From JAEMQF01 sp963850525 (GTDB lineage Bacteria > Pseudomonadota > Gammaproteobacteria > Burkholderiales > Burkholderiaceae_C): 64,000 nucleotides of DNA. The first letter of the stretch is position 1, and every line of letters begins with the position of its first letter. A program made the translations under genes and the position numbers. Positions 48,108 through 57,902 of this stretch are shown one piece after another. The DNA lies in NCBI GenBank assembly GCA_963850525.1, contig CAWKLQ010000004.1, forward strand, positions 496,001-560,000. Direction: 5' to 3'. Under the pieces are notes generated by a model. It saw only the letters and a program-made list of their open reading frames with translations, searched no databases and had not been told where the DNA came from.

Positions 48108-50711
48108 ATGACCAAGACCTTGATCATTGCCGAGAAGCCCTCGGTCGCCCAGGACATCGTGCGCGCGCTCACGCCCAGCACCGGCAAGTTCGACAAGCAC
48201 GACGAATACTTCGAGAGCGAGAAGCACATCGTCACGTCGGCGGTGGGGCACTTGCTGGAGATCAAGGCGCCCGAGGCCTACGAGGTGAAACGCGGCAAGT
48301 GGAGCTTTGCGCACCTGCCGGTGATTCCGCCGCACTTCGACCTCAACCCGATCGACAAGAGCAAGGGGCGCCTGAACGCGATCGTCAGGCTCGTCAAGCG
48401 CAAGGACGTGAGCGCACTCATCAATGCCTGCGACGCGGGGCGCGAAGGCGAGCTGATCTTTCGCCTGATCCAGCAGCACAGCAAGAGCAAACATCCGGTG
48501 AAGCGCCTGTGGCTGCAAAGCATGACGCCTGCGGCGATCGTCGAGGGCTTCGCGAACCTGCGCAGCGACAAGGACTTGCTGGGCCTGGCCGAGGCCGCGC
48601 GCAGCCGCTCCGAGGCCGACTGGCTGGTGGGAATCAACGGCACGCGCGCGATGACGGCGTTCAATTCGCGCGACGGTGGATTCTTTCTGACGACCGTGGG
48701 GCGCGTGCAGACGCCCACGCTGTCGATCATGGTCGAGCGCGAAGAAAAGATTCGCAAGCACGTCGCGCGGCCTTACTGGGAAATCAAGGCGACGTTTGGG
48801 AGCCAAGCCGGGCAGTACGACGGCAAGTGGTTCGATCCGAAATGGAAGAAAAATGCCGACGACCCGGAGCAGCGTGCGGATCGGCTGTGGGATGCGAAGA
48901 GCGCCCAGGCGATCGCCGACGCGGTGCGCGGGCAAGCTGCGACCGTCAGCGAAGAAGCCAAACCCAGCAGCCAAAGCGCGCCGGGTCTGTACGACTTGAC
49001 GACGCTGCAGCGCGAAGCGAATTCGCGCCTCGGCTTCTCGGCGAAGACGACGCTGTCGATCGCGCAGGCACTGTACGAAAAACACAAGGTGCTGACCTAC
49101 CCGCGAACCGACAGCAAGGCGCTGCCGGAAGACTATGTCGACGTCGTGAAGAAGACGATGAAGATGATCTCGGTGGAGGACATGCCGGGTCCGCTGCGCG
49201 CCCTGGCGGTGCACGCGAAGACGGCGCTCAAAGAGGGATACGTCAAGCCGAACAAAAAGATCTTCGACAACGCCAAGGTCTCGGACCACTTCGCCATCAT
49301 CCCGACGCTGCAGGCGCCCAAGAGCTTGAACGAGCTCGAGGCCAAGCTCTACGACATGGTGCTCAAGCGCTTTCTCGCGGTGTTCTTCCCGCCGGCAGAG
49401 TTCATGGTGACGACGCGGATTTCCAGCGTCAAGGTCGGCGCCAAACAGCACCAGTTCCAGACCAACGGCAAAGTCATGGTCAAGCCGGGCTGGCTCGCCG
49501 TGTACGGCAAGGAGGCGCAGGAGGACGATGCGAATCTGGTCGCGGTGGCAGAAGGCGAGAGGGTCCGCGCCGAAGAGGTGGCAGCGAACGCGCTGAAGAC
49601 CAAGCCGCCGGCGCGCTATACCGAGGCGACGCTGCTGTCGGCGATGGAAGGCGCGGGCAAGCTGATCGACGACGACGAACTGCGCGAAGCGATGCAGGAA
49701 AAAGGCCTGGGCACGCCGGCGACGCGCGCGGCCATCATCGAAGGCCTGATCTACGAGAAGTACATTCACCGCGAGGGCCGCGAACTCGTTCCCGGCGCGA
49801 AGGCGTTCCAGTTGATGACGCTGCTGCGCGGCCTGGGGGTCGAAGACCTGACCAAGCCCGAGCTCACCGGCAACTGGGAGAGCCAGCTCGCGCAAATGGA
49901 GAAGGGCAAGCTCAAGCGCGAGGTCTTCATGGCCGAGATTGCGCAGATGGCCGAGCGCATCGTGCGCAAGGCCAAGGAGTACGACCGCGACACCATCCCC
50001 GGCGACTACGCGACGCTGGCCACGCCGTGCCCGAAGTGCGGCGGCGTCGTCAAGGAAAACTACCGGCGCTTCGCGTGCAGCGGCAAAGCGGAATCGCAAG
50101 ACAGCGCCGCTGGCGCTGGGGCCGCCGAAGGCTGCGGTTTTTCCATCAGCAAGATTCCCGGCAGCCGCGCTTTCGAGCTCGACGAGGTCGAAAAATTCAT
50201 CGCGAACAAGAAGATCGGCCCCTTGGAGGGCTTTCGCTCCAAGGCCGGTTGGCCGTTCACTGCGGAACTCCGACTCGTTTTCGACGACGAGATCGACAAC
50301 TGGAAACTCGAGTTCGACTTCGGCGAAGACGCCAAGCGCGACGGTGAATCCGGCGAGCCGGTGGACTTTTCAGGCCAGGTCAGCTTGGGTGCGTGCCCCA
50401 AGTGCAAGGGTCATGTGTATGAGCACGGCAGCAACTACCTGTGCGAACACGCCGTGGGCGCGCACGTCACGTGCGACTTCAAGAGCGGCAAGATCATCTT
50501 GCAGCAGCCTGTGGCGCGCGAGCAGATGAGCAAGCTGCTGGCCAGCGGCAAGACCGAGTTGCTGGAAAACTTCGTCTCGAACAAGACGCGGCGCAAATTC
50601 AAGGCGTTTCTCGCCTTTGACAAGAAGGAAGGCAAAGTGATGTTCGAATTCGAGCCGCGGGTGAAAAAACCGCCTGCAGCGAAGAAGGTCGCGGCGAAGG
50701 TGCCGGCCTGA
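48108..50711 (+). CDS. topB: DNA topoisomerase III
   Basis: 867 residues, type IA topoisomerase. Toprim domain at the start (TLIIAEKPSVAQDIV; NACDAGREGELIFRLI), core with INGTRAMTAFNSRDGG and the active-site tyrosine in VLTYPRTDSKALP. C-terminal zinc-finger-like parts hold CPKCGG and CPKCKGHVYEHGSNYLC, longer than in E. coli TopB. The Lys/Ala tail is basic. It decatenates replication intermediates. The ATG at 48108 is preferred over one six codons earlier. Confidence 0.95.
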   Translation: MTKTLIIAEKPSVAQDIVRALTPSTGKFDKHDEYFESEKHIVTSAVGHLLEIKAPEAYEVKRGKWSFAHLPVIPPHFDLNPIDKSKGRLNAIVRLVKRKDVSALINACDAGREGELIFRLIQQHSKSKHPVKRLWLQSMTPAAIVEGFANLRSDKDLLGLAEAARSRSEADWLVGINGTRAMTAFNSRDGGFFLTTVGRVQTPTLSIMVEREEKIRKHVARPYWEIKATFGSQAGQYDGKWFDPKWKKNADDPEQRADRLWDAKSAQAIADAVRGQAATVSEEAKPSSQSAPGLYDLTTLQREANSRLGFSAKTTLSIAQALYEKHKVLTYPRTDSKALPEDYVDVVKKTMKMISVEDMPGPLRALAVHAKTALKEGYVKPNKKIFDNAKVSDHFAIIPTLQAPKSLNELEAKLYDMVLKRFLAVFFPPAEFMVTTRISSVKVGAKQHQFQTNGKVMVKPGWLAVYGKEAQEDDANLVAVAEGERVRAEEVAANALKTKPPARYTEATLLSAMEGAGKLIDDDELREAMQEKGLGTPATRAAIIEGLIYEKYIHREGRELVPGAKAFQLMTLLRGLGVEDLTKPELTGNWESQLAQMEKGKLKREVFMAEIAQMAERIVRKAKEYDRDTIPGDYATLATPCPKCGGVVKENYRRFACSGKAESQDSAAGAGAAEGCGFSISKIPGSRAFELDEVEKFIANKKIGPLEGFRSKAGWPFTAELRLVFDDEIDNWKLEFDFGEDAKRDGESGEPVDFSGQVSLGACPKCKGHVYEHGSNYLCEHAVGAHVTCDFKSGKIILQQPVAREQMSKLLASGKTELLENFVSNKTRRKFKAFLAFDKKEGKVMFEFEPRVKKPPAAKKVAAKVPA

Positions 50712-50906
50712 CCGGGGCGCTGGCGAAACATCGCGCGGCATGGCCGCAATTGTGAGAAACGTCGCGCAGCAACTCATCCAAAGGCGTTGCGTGCGCGGGA
50801 GCGGGTGCGCGACGAAGCGCACAATGCGCTGCGCGCGTCGCCCCGAGCCACGCGCTGCCGCGAGGCAGATGGCGCGGCGTCTTGCGCGAATCTTGAAAGA
50901 GTCGAG

Positions 50907-51725
50907 ATGAACCTGATGTGGCTTCGAAGCGGTGTCGCACTCCTGCTCGCGGCGCTTGGCACGCTCGCCCAGGCGACCCTGGTGTTCGCGATCAACGAGG
51001 GGGTCACGTACCGTGTGCCGGCCGACGAAATCCGCGCGCGTTACGCAGGGATCGCCGCCGACCTGAGCAAATTGCTGCGCCAGCCGGTCCAGATCGAACC
51101 GGTGGGGCCTTACCCCTTGCTGCGCAAAGGCCTGGCCGACAAGGCCTACGACATTGCGATGGTGCACCCGGCGCACTTGTCGATCCAGGCGATGAAGGAC
51201 TCGGGCTACAAACTCATTGCGGTGACCAAGGGTTATCAGCAGTACACCGCCAATTTCCTCGTCAACGCCGATTCGCCGATGAAGACCCTCGCCGATCTGA
51301 AGGGCCGCAAGCTCGGCGCTCCGGACGAAGACTCGATCACGTCGTGGATGGTCCGCGCGACGCTGCGAGACGCGCTGGGCGACGCGAGCCAGGTGTCCTA
51401 CGTTTACACGCGCTACCAGGACGCGGTGCCATTCTTCGTCGAGAACAGCCTGACCCCGGCCGGCGCCACCGCCGCGGGCTCGGTGATCAAGGCCTGGGAG
51501 GCGAAGGGCGGCAAGGTGCTCGCCAAATCCAAACCGGTGCCGATCAAGCACATCATCGTCAGCCCGAACCTGCCGCCCGAGCTGGCCGACAAGCTGCGTG
51601 ACTATCTGCTGACGCTGGACAGCACCGATGAAGGCAAGAAAAAGCTCGAGCCCACCAAGTACAGCGGCTTTGCCGCGCATGACCAAGCCGCGATGCTGGC
51701 CATCGGCAAATGGCTCGGTTTGTGA
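50907..51725 (+). CDS. PhnD-like phosphate/phosphonate-family periplasmic binding protein
   Basis: 272 residues. Sec signal (LLLAALGTLAQATLVFA). The mature protein reads VFAINEGVTYRVPADEIRARYAGIAADLSKLL with GRKLGAPDEDSITSWMVRATL, the fold of phosphonate-type ABC binding proteins (PhnD/PtxB). No permease or ATPase gene is beside it, so the ligand is unclear; orphan members can be sensory or serve distant transporters. ATG chosen before the signal peptide. Confidence 0.82.
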   Translation: MNLMWLRSGVALLLAALGTLAQATLVFAINEGVTYRVPADEIRARYAGIAADLSKLLRQPVQIEPVGPYPLLRKGLADKAYDIAMVHPAHLSIQAMKDSGYKLIAVTKGYQQYTANFLVNADSPMKTLADLKGRKLGAPDEDSITSWMVRATLRDALGDASQVSYVYTRYQDAVPFFVENSLTPAGATAAGSVIKAWEAKGGKVLAKSKPVPIKHIIVSPNLPPELADKLRDYLLTLDSTDEGKKKLEPTKYSGFAAHDQAAMLAIGKWLGL

Positions 51726-51832
51726 CGTGCCGCGACTCGAGCTGAACTGAGCCGGGCGCGCGGCACGCCGCCGCGCCAGGCCGTTTCGCGCGGGCGAGCC
51801 GGCCCGCCACGCAGGCGAAGTATCCTTCGCCC

Positions 51833-53521
51833 ATGTACGCGAAATTCTTCGGCCTGGAGCGCGAACCGTTTTCGATCGCCCCGGACCCACGCTACCTCTT
51901 CATGAGCGAGCGCCACCGCGAGGCGCTCGCGCACCTGCTCTACGGCTTGAGCGCCGGTGGCGGTTTCGTCTTGCTGACAGGCGAGATCGGTGCGGGCAAG
52001 ACGACGGTGTGCCGCTGTTTCCTCGAACAGATCCCGAAGACGTGCAACGTCGCCTACATCTTCAACCCCAAGCTCACCGTCACGGAGCTTCTCAAGTCGG
52101 TGTGCGACGAGTTTCACATCGGCATCTCGCGCCACGAGCCGGGTGCAGCGACGGTCAAGGACTATCTCGACCCCTTGAACCAGTTCCTGCTGCGCTCGCA
52201 CGCCGAAGGGCGCAACAACGTGCTCATCATCGACGAGGCGCAAAGCCTGTCGGCCGATGTGCTGGAGCAATTGCGCCTGCTGACGAACCTCGAAACCAAC
52301 GAGCGCAAGCTGCTGCAGATCATTCTGATCGGCCAACCCGAGCTGCGCACGCTGCTGGCGCGTCCCGAGCTCGAACAGCTCGCGCAGCGCGTGATCGCGC
52401 GTTTTCACCTCGACGCGCTGTCCGAGGCGGAGACGGACCGCTACATCCGGCACCGCCTGTCGGTGGCCGGCGTGGCCGGTGCCGGGCCTTTCGATCGCAA
52501 GATCCGCTCGCGCATCCACCGCCTCTCGCGGGGCGTGCCGCGGCGCATCAACATGCTGTGCGACCGCGCCCTGCTCGGCGCCTACGCCGGCGGGCGCGCC
52601 CAGGTGAATCGCGCCACGCTGATGCAGGCGGCGCGCGAGGTGCTGATGGGCGTGCCGCAGCGGCGCAACCTCAGCGTGCGCAGCGTCGCCCGCTTCGGCG
52701 CTGCAGTGCTGCTCGGCAGCGTCGCGCTCGGCGCGGCCACCGTCGCCTTGAACGGGGTGCTGCCGCGCATGGCGCGCCACGGCCCGCAGCCGAGCGCGGC
52801 GCCGCTTGCCGCGCCGGCCGCCTCAGCGGCCAGCGCTATGCAAGCCTCGGGCGCGGCGTCGAGCGCGCCAGCGGCGCCGGCTGCCGCGCCGCAATCTGCC
52901 GAGTTGTCCGACTCGCCCGAGTTGACGACGCGTTTTGCGACGCTCCTGCGTACCGAAGCCGACGCCTGGCGCGAGCTCGCTCCGGCCTGGCACCTGACCC
53001 TGGAAGCTGCGGACCCCTGTCTGGCCGCGTCCCGGGTGCAGGTGCAGTGCTACCGCAGCAGCACCAGCACCCTGGCGCTGATCCGGCAAATCGGCAGGCC
53101 GGGAATCCTGACCTTGTACGACGCGCAGAACCGGCCCTTCTACGCCTTGCTCACCGGCCTCACCGAAGGCAGCGCGACGCTGCGCATGGCCGGCCTGGAG
53201 CAGACCGTCTCGTTGCTGTCGCTGGCCGGCCTGTGGCGCGGCGAGTTCGCGACCTTCTGGCGTGCACCGCCCGGTTATGCGAGCCGCGGCGATGCGACTT
53301 CCGGAACCGCCGCGCGCTGGCTTGCGACCCAGCTCGACGCCATCGACACTCTGGCGCCAGCGGCGGCGCGGCCGGCGAGCGGCGTCGCGCTGAAGTCGCG
53401 CGTGCTCGGATTCCAGCTTTCGCGCGGCCTGCGCCCCGACGGGGTCGCCGGTCCGACGACATTGATGCAAGTGAACCGCGCCGTCGGCATCGACGAACCG
53501 CGCCTGAACACACCGGGGTAA
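51833..53521 (+). CDS. gspA: GspA/ExeA-type AAA ATPase with peptidoglycan-binding tail
   Basis: 562 residues. N-terminal AAA domain with Walker A TGEIGAGKTTVCRCF and Walker B NNVLIIDEAQSL; a single membrane helix near 290 (VARFGAAVLLGSVALGAATVAL); Ala/Ser-rich linker; C-terminal region with a peptidoglycan_binding-like motif (RVLGFQLSRGLRPDGVAGPTTL). GspA with GspB places the type II secretin in the cell wall. gspB follows 6 bp downstream. Other type II secretion genes are not in the window. Confidence 0.87.
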   Translation: MYAKFFGLEREPFSIAPDPRYLFMSERHREALAHLLYGLSAGGGFVLLTGEIGAGKTTVCRCFLEQIPKTCNVAYIFNPKLTVTELLKSVCDEFHIGISRHEPGAATVKDYLDPLNQFLLRSHAEGRNNVLIIDEAQSLSADVLEQLRLLTNLETNERKLLQIILIGQPELRTLLARPELEQLAQRVIARFHLDALSEAETDRYIRHRLSVAGVAGAGPFDRKIRSRIHRLSRGVPRRINMLCDRALLGAYAGGRAQVNRATLMQAAREVLMGVPQRRNLSVRSVARFGAAVLLGSVALGAATVALNGVLPRMARHGPQPSAAPLAAPAASAASAMQASGAASSAPAAPAAAPQSAELSDSPELTTRFATLLRTEADAWRELAPAWHLTLEAADPCLAASRVQVQCYRSSTSTLALIRQIGRPGILTLYDAQNRPFYALLTGLTEGSATLRMAGLEQTVSLLSLAGLWRGEFATFWRAPPGYASRGDATSGTAARWLATQLDAIDTLAPAAARPASGVALKSRVLGFQLSRGLRPDGVAGPTTLMQVNRAVGIDEPRLNTPG

Positions 53522-53527
53522 CGCTGC

Positions 53528-54277
53528 ATGTCCTACATCCTGGACGCCTTGCGCCGCGCCGACATGGAACGCGACCGCGGCGTCGTCCCCGGTTTGCACA
53601 CCCAGGGGCTGCCGCCCCTGACGGGCGAAGAGCTGCCGGCGCCCCGCCTTGGGTTGCGCGTCTGGGGCTTGGCGGCCTTGGCTGCGCTGGCCGTCGCCGG
53701 GCTGGTGTGGGCACTCGCGAAGCCCGAAAGACCCGCGCCGGCGACGCGCTCTGCGGCCGCGCCTGTCGTGGCACCGCCCCCCGCAGCGGCGCCCGCCGCG
53801 CCGCCGGCTGCGGCGGCGTCAAGCGCAATCGCGCCTGCGCCGGCTCAGCCAATGCGCCCGGAGATCGTCGTCGTCACGGTGCCGGTGCCTGCCGCTGAGG
53901 CGCCGCCACGCCCCACGCTGGCCGCCGCGCCGCCGCCCGTGCTGGACCCGCCGCGCGAAACGGCACCGCCGCAAGGCGTGCCGTCAAAGCCCGTCGCGGC
54001 GAAAGCGCCTTTGCCTGCTCCCGCACCCGCAAGCGCCGCCGCGCCGCCGCGCGTCTATGCCTTGCACGAGTTGCCTGCTGAAGTGCGGCGCGCGATTCCG
54101 CCGCTCGTCGTGAATGGATCGGTGTACTCGAAGAACCCGGCCGACCGCTTCCTCATCGTCAACGGACTGGTCGCGCACGAGTCCGACAGCGTCGCGCCCG
54201 ACGTCGTGCTCGAGACCATCGGGCCGCGCTCTGCCGTGCTCAGCGCGCTCGGCCACAAGTTCGAGATCAGCTACTGA
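53528..54277 (+). CDS. gspB: GspB/ExeB-like general secretion pathway protein
   Basis: 249 residues. Typical start MSYILDALRRADMERDRG, a membrane helix (GLAALAALAVAGLVWALA), long Pro/Ala-rich periplasmic linker, and the C-terminal T2SSB domain (LVVNGSVYSKNPADRFLIVN). Partner of the GspA ATPase. Its 3' end overlaps by 11 bp the end of the convergent, frameshifted desaturase gene. Confidence 0.87.
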   Translation: MSYILDALRRADMERDRGVVPGLHTQGLPPLTGEELPAPRLGLRVWGLAALAALAVAGLVWALAKPERPAPATRSAAAPVVAPPPAAAPAAPPAAAASSAIAPAPAQPMRPEIVVVTVPVPAAEAPPRPTLAAAPPPVLDPPRETAPPQGVPSKPVAAKAPLPAPAPASAAAPPRVYALHELPAEVRRAIPPLVVNGSVYSKNPADRFLIVNGLVAHESDSVAPDVVLETIGPRSAVLSALGHKFEISY

Positions 54278-55371
54278 CGCCGCTCGATGTTGGCGCCGGC
54301 GCTGCGCTGCGCGACACGCTGAACCCGCCCACCGCGCACAAGCTCAGCACGATCGCGCCCGAGGCGAGCAGTTGCTGCGCCAGGCTCAGGTGGTGCGCGT
54401 GCCAGAGGAACAGCGCCGTGACGATCAGCGCCAGCACGAAGAGCAGCGCCGCCACGCTTGCCGCGCGGCGCGACAGCGGCGGGTCGTAGCGGCGCAGCTG
54501 GCGAATCTCGAACGCCGGCTGGGGCCAACGCTGCGCCACGTCGGCCGGGCGCCAGCCGGGGTGCAGTGCGAACACCTTGAGCTTGTCTGCCAACGAGCTC
54601 GCACGCCACGCGTCGGCGAGCAGGTCGCGATAGGTGTGCAGGTTCGCCCACAGCGGGTTCCAGCTTTGCAGCGGCGCGCGCGTGCCGTAGACGCAGGGCT
54701 CGCGCCAGGTCTTCTTCGGCGAAGCTGCCGAACAGCCGATCCCAGACGATCAGGATGCCGCCGTAGTTCTTGTCGAGGTAGCGATCGTTCACTGCGTGGT
54801 GCACGCGGTGGTTGCTCGGCGAGCAGAACCAGCGGTCAAACCAGCCGAGCTTGCCGATCTGCTGCGTGTGCACCCAGTACTGGTAGAGCAGGTCGATCAG
54901 CGCCACCGTGGCGAAGACGAGCGGCGGCACGCCAAGCACGGCAAGCGGCAGATAGAACAGCCAGCCGAACAGCCAGTCGCTGCTGGTCTGGCGCAGCGCG
55001 GTCGACAAGTTGTAGTCCTCGCTCTGGTGGTGCACGACGTGTGCCGCCCAAAGCAATGCGACGGTGTGGCCGAAGCGGTGTTTCCAGTAGTAGCACAAGT
55101 CGTAAAGCAGCAGCGCGACGAGCCAGGTCCACAGCGCATCGACGGGCCAGGGCCGCCACGCGAGCGCGCCGAACACCAGGCTGTAGAGGCCCAGCGTCGC
55201 GACGCCGCTGAACACGCCGATGAGTTGGCTCATGATGCCCAGGCCGATGCTGGACAGCGCGTCGTTCAGGCGGTACGTGTTGCGGCCGCGGCGCACGCCG
55301 ACCCAGAACTCGAGCGCGATCAAGGCCAGGAACACCGGCGTGGCCAAGACGATGACTTGCGCCGACGTCAT
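54267..55371 (-). pseudogene. Sterol desaturase/fatty acid hydroxylase family gene with a frameshift
   Basis: The first 220 codons encode an intact di-iron membrane hydroxylase: membrane helices, YYWKHRFGHTVALLWAAHVVHH, and SNHRVHHAVNDRYLDKNYGG (H-rich boxes). At about 54707-54712, after FGSFAEED, the frame shifts. A second frame then continues with REPCVYGTRAPLQSWNPLWANL and on to 54267, as in relatives, including a C-terminal part with membrane helices (AALLFVLALIVTALFLWH). One inserted base or two lost bases explain it. All His boxes are before the break, so the truncated product might still fold. A sequencing error is possible. Confidence 0.78.
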
Positions 55372-56066
55372 GCCGGGCCTGGCTCGACGACGAGGGCGCT
55401 GCGGCCGGCGCGCGACGAATCGGCGTCGTCGCGCACGCCACCGTGCAGATGCGCCGTGTCGCTCCAGCCCACCAGGGTGAAGCCCTGATGCGTGTGCAGC
55501 AAACGGTTGATGCTCGCGTTGCCCAGCTCCCAGGAGCGTTCGGCTTGCAAGCCGATGCGCGCCGCGGCGCGGTACAGGCAGTCGAGCACGCCGCCATGCG
55601 TGACGATCGCGACGTGCCCGCCTGGGTGCGCCGCGGCAAGGCGCGTCAGCGTGTGCATGCAGCGCGCGTCGAAAGCGCGCAAGGTTTCGCCGCCTTGCGG
55701 GCCGTAGTCGGGGTCGCGCGCGTGCCAGCGCTGCGCCTGATCCGGCCAGCGCACATGAACGTCACGGTAGGTGAGGCCTTCGAAGATGCCGAAGCAGCGC
55801 TCGCGCAAGCCGGCATCGCTGACGATGCGATTCAAAGACAGCGCGGCGAGCGCCTGCGCGGTTTGCAGAGCGCGCAGCAAATCGCTGGAGTAGATCGCAT
55901 CGAAGGTTTCACCGCCAAGCGCCAGCGCCAGGCACTGCGCCTGCTGCCGGCCCCAGCTGCTCAGGCCGATGTCGAGCTGGCCTTGCATTCGCGTCTCGCG
56001 ATTCCATTCAGTTTCGCCGTGGCGAATCGCGACGATTCGCGTCGCCTCCAGCGTCATGTCAGACAC
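55368..56066 (-). CDS. Histidine phosphatase superfamily protein (phosphoglycerate mutase-like)
   Basis: 232 residues. Catalytic phosphohistidine motif IVAIRHGETEWNRETRMQGQLD near residue 12, then LRERCFGIFEGLTY and the second His in HVAIVTHGGVLDCLYR. Members hydrolyse small phosphates or phosphosugars; the substrate is not clear. Overlaps the desaturase start (ATGA) and the DUF1840 stop (8 bp), so the three genes are one unit. MTLEATRIV three codons in is an alternative start. Confidence 0.85.
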   Translation of the reverse strand: MSDMTLEATRIVAIRHGETEWNRETRMQGQLDIGLSSWGRQQAQCLALALGGETFDAIYSSDLLRALQTAQALAALSLNRIVSDAGLRERCFGIFEGLTYRDVHVRWPDQAQRWHARDPDYGPQGGETLRAFDARCMHTLTRLAAAHPGGHVAIVTHGGVLDCLYRAAARIGLQAERSWELGNASINRLLHTHQGFTLVGWSDTAHLHGGVRDDADSSRAGRSALVVEPGPA

Positions 56067-56367
56067 CCCAGACGATGGGCTGGCCGGCGCGCTGCGCGCG
56101 TTTCATCATCTCGACGAGGGGCCAGGCGCGTTGCCGCAAGCTCACGCGCTCGCGCGGTGCGGCGCGCGCTGTTGCGTCATCGCTTTGCGCCGCAAGTTCG
56201 TCGGCAGCGACTGCGGCTTCGAGTGCGGTGATCGCCGCGCCGATCGCGGCGGCTTCGATGATGCCTTTGTCCGCAGGTTCCTTGCCGATGAGGCGCAACA
56301 CCTGGTCGCCGTTGGGCCCGAGCATGATCACGTCGCCGGCCGCTTTGGACTTGAATTTGTAGAGCAT
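56059..56367 (-). CDS. DUF1840 domain-containing protein
   Basis: 102 residues starting MLYKFKSKAAGDVIMLGPNGDQVLRLIGKEP, the hallmark of the small betaproteobacterial DUF1840 family. No signal or membrane segment; it ends RAWPLVEMMKRAQRAGQPIVWGV. A frame further upstream is low-complexity and not used. First gene of the histidine phosphatase and desaturase unit. The function is unknown. Confidence 0.85.
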   Translation of the reverse strand: MLYKFKSKAAGDVIMLGPNGDQVLRLIGKEPADKGIIEAAAIGAAITALEAAVAADELAAQSDDATARAAPRERVSLRQRAWPLVEMMKRAQRAGQPIVWGV

Positions 56368-56497
56368 GGTCGAGGCGGCCGGAGCCGCGGATGCCGCGCA
56401 GGCGCTGGGGCTCGATTGTGCCGCGTCGTCAGCGGCGCCGCCGACGCGCCAACCCACCTCGAGGCAGGCCCTTGGGGCAGGTTGCTCGGCGCGCGCC

Positions 56498-57772
56498 TTA
56501 AACGGTCGCCACCGGCTCGAAGTAATACGCGACGCGTTGGCGCGGCGCGAGGTAGTGCAATGCCGGCACCGGCAGTTGCTGCGGCTTGACGCTGCGCCGA
56601 ATTCCCAGGCCCGCGTGCTCGCCGATGTCAATGACCAGCGCCTCGTCGCGCGGCACTTTCGCGTCGTGCACGAGCACGCGCGGTTTGAGCGGCCGCGCCG
56701 AGTTCACCGAGACGACGACGGCGAGGCGGTCGTCGGTCAGCTGCACCGTCGAGCCTGCCGGATAGACGCCGATGAGCTTGATGAAAGCGCTGAGCAGCGA
56801 CGTATCGAAGCGCTTCTTGCCTTGCGTGAACATCTGCGCGAGCGCCTCGTGCGGCGTCACGGCACGCTTGGCGACTTGCGGGTTGCACAGCGTGTCGTAG
56901 GCGTTGACCATGGCGACGATGCGCGACGCGTCGCTCATTCGTTCGGACCCGAGTTTGCCCGGGAAGCCGCTCGCGTCGGCCATTTCATGGTGTTGCGCGA
57001 TGATCTGCAGCACCCCGGCCGACAAGCCCATCTGCCGGCCGCGCTCCAGGCCGAAGGCGACGTGTTCTTCGTAGGCGCGAGTCTCGATCGGCGTGAAGTA
57101 TTCGTCCGGGTGGTGCAGGCGCTCGGTCATGCCGATCTTGCCGATGTCGTGCAGCAACGCGCCGCTGCCCAGGTCCAGCAGTTCGGTGTGCGACAGGCCG
57201 AATTTGCGGCCCAGCAACAGCGACAGGATGGACACGTTCAGGGCGTGTGTCGAGGCGTTGCTGCCGGCGGTGTCGCGCAGCAGGCGAATGCACAAATCTT
57301 CTTCGACCAGGATCTTGTCCAGCAGCGAGCCTGTCACCGATTCGACCTCGCGCTTGGCCTGCTCGGGGTCGCTCGCGACGCGGCTCGTCGCCTGCCGGCA
57401 CGCTGCGGCGACTTCGTTGAACTGACGCTCGCACACCGCCAGGGCCGTGCGCTGCGCCGCCAGGCGCGACGCGTGCGAGGCGCTGACGCGGCTCGCTTCG
57501 GCTTCAGGGCTCGGTGCCGCCTCGAGGTCTTGAAGCGTCGCCTGGGGCGCCTGCGAGGCGCCGGCCGCCGGCTCCGGGTCGCTCAGGCTGGGGTCCCAGC
57601 GCACCTTCTCGACGCCCAGGGAGCGGATCGTCTCGACCTGCTGCGCGCTGACGATCTTGAAATTGTTCAAGGGGAAGGGGTGCGACATCCAGCCCCCGTC
57701 CAGCCGCACGAACATGCCCACGCGAAGCGCCTGCACGGCAATGGATTGATCGGCTCGGGCCAGTAGCGTCAT
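56498..57772 (-). CDS. HD-GYP domain protein, putative cyclic-di-GMP phosphodiesterase
   Basis: 424 residues. N-terminal DUF3391-type region (IAVQALRVGMFVRLDGGWMSHPFPLN; IRSLGVEKVRWDP), an Ala-rich linker, then an HD-GYP domain with GALLHDIGKIGM and IAQHHEMADASGFPGKL. The GYP-type motif reads HHEMADASGFP, so the usual Gly in HHExxDGxGYP is Ala and the Tyr is Phe. The HD metal residues are present. It likely hydrolyses c-di-GMP, but the altered loop may weaken this. The ATG at 57772 is chosen; the upstream frame is Arg/Pro-rich. Confidence 0.87.
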   Translation of the reverse strand: MTLLARADQSIAVQALRVGMFVRLDGGWMSHPFPLNNFKIVSAQQVETIRSLGVEKVRWDPSLSDPEPAAGASQAPQATLQDLEAAPSPEAEASRVSASHASRLAAQRTALAVCERQFNEVAAACRQATSRVASDPEQAKREVESVTGSLLDKILVEEDLCIRLLRDTAGSNASTHALNVSILSLLLGRKFGLSHTELLDLGSGALLHDIGKIGMTERLHHPDEYFTPIETRAYEEHVAFGLERGRQMGLSAGVLQIIAQHHEMADASGFPGKLGSERMSDASRIVAMVNAYDTLCNPQVAKRAVTPHEALAQMFTQGKKRFDTSLLSAFIKLIGVYPAGSTVQLTDDRLAVVVSVNSARPLKPRVLVHDAKVPRDEALVIDIGEHAGLGIRRSVKPQQLPVPALHYLAPRQRVAYYFEPVATV

Positions 57773-57902
57773 GGAGCGCACGGCGGGGCAAATGGCCCCG
57801 CGGTCCTGGCGTCTTATCGGCACGCGCCGCTGCACCTTGATGGGGCGGCAGCCGCGCGGCAGAGCGTGTCGAAGGCGCGCGGGGTGCAAGCGTGAAATGC
57901 TG

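Noticed and set aside
47991..50099. Long minus-strand frame continuous with the SET gene
   Set aside because: The part beyond 47990 is antisense to topB and has no domain; only the SET region is coding.
48080..50347. 755-codon frame on the topB strand
   Set aside because: Shifted frame of topB; Gly/Arg-rich with no recognisable domain, while the topB frame shows all type IA motifs.
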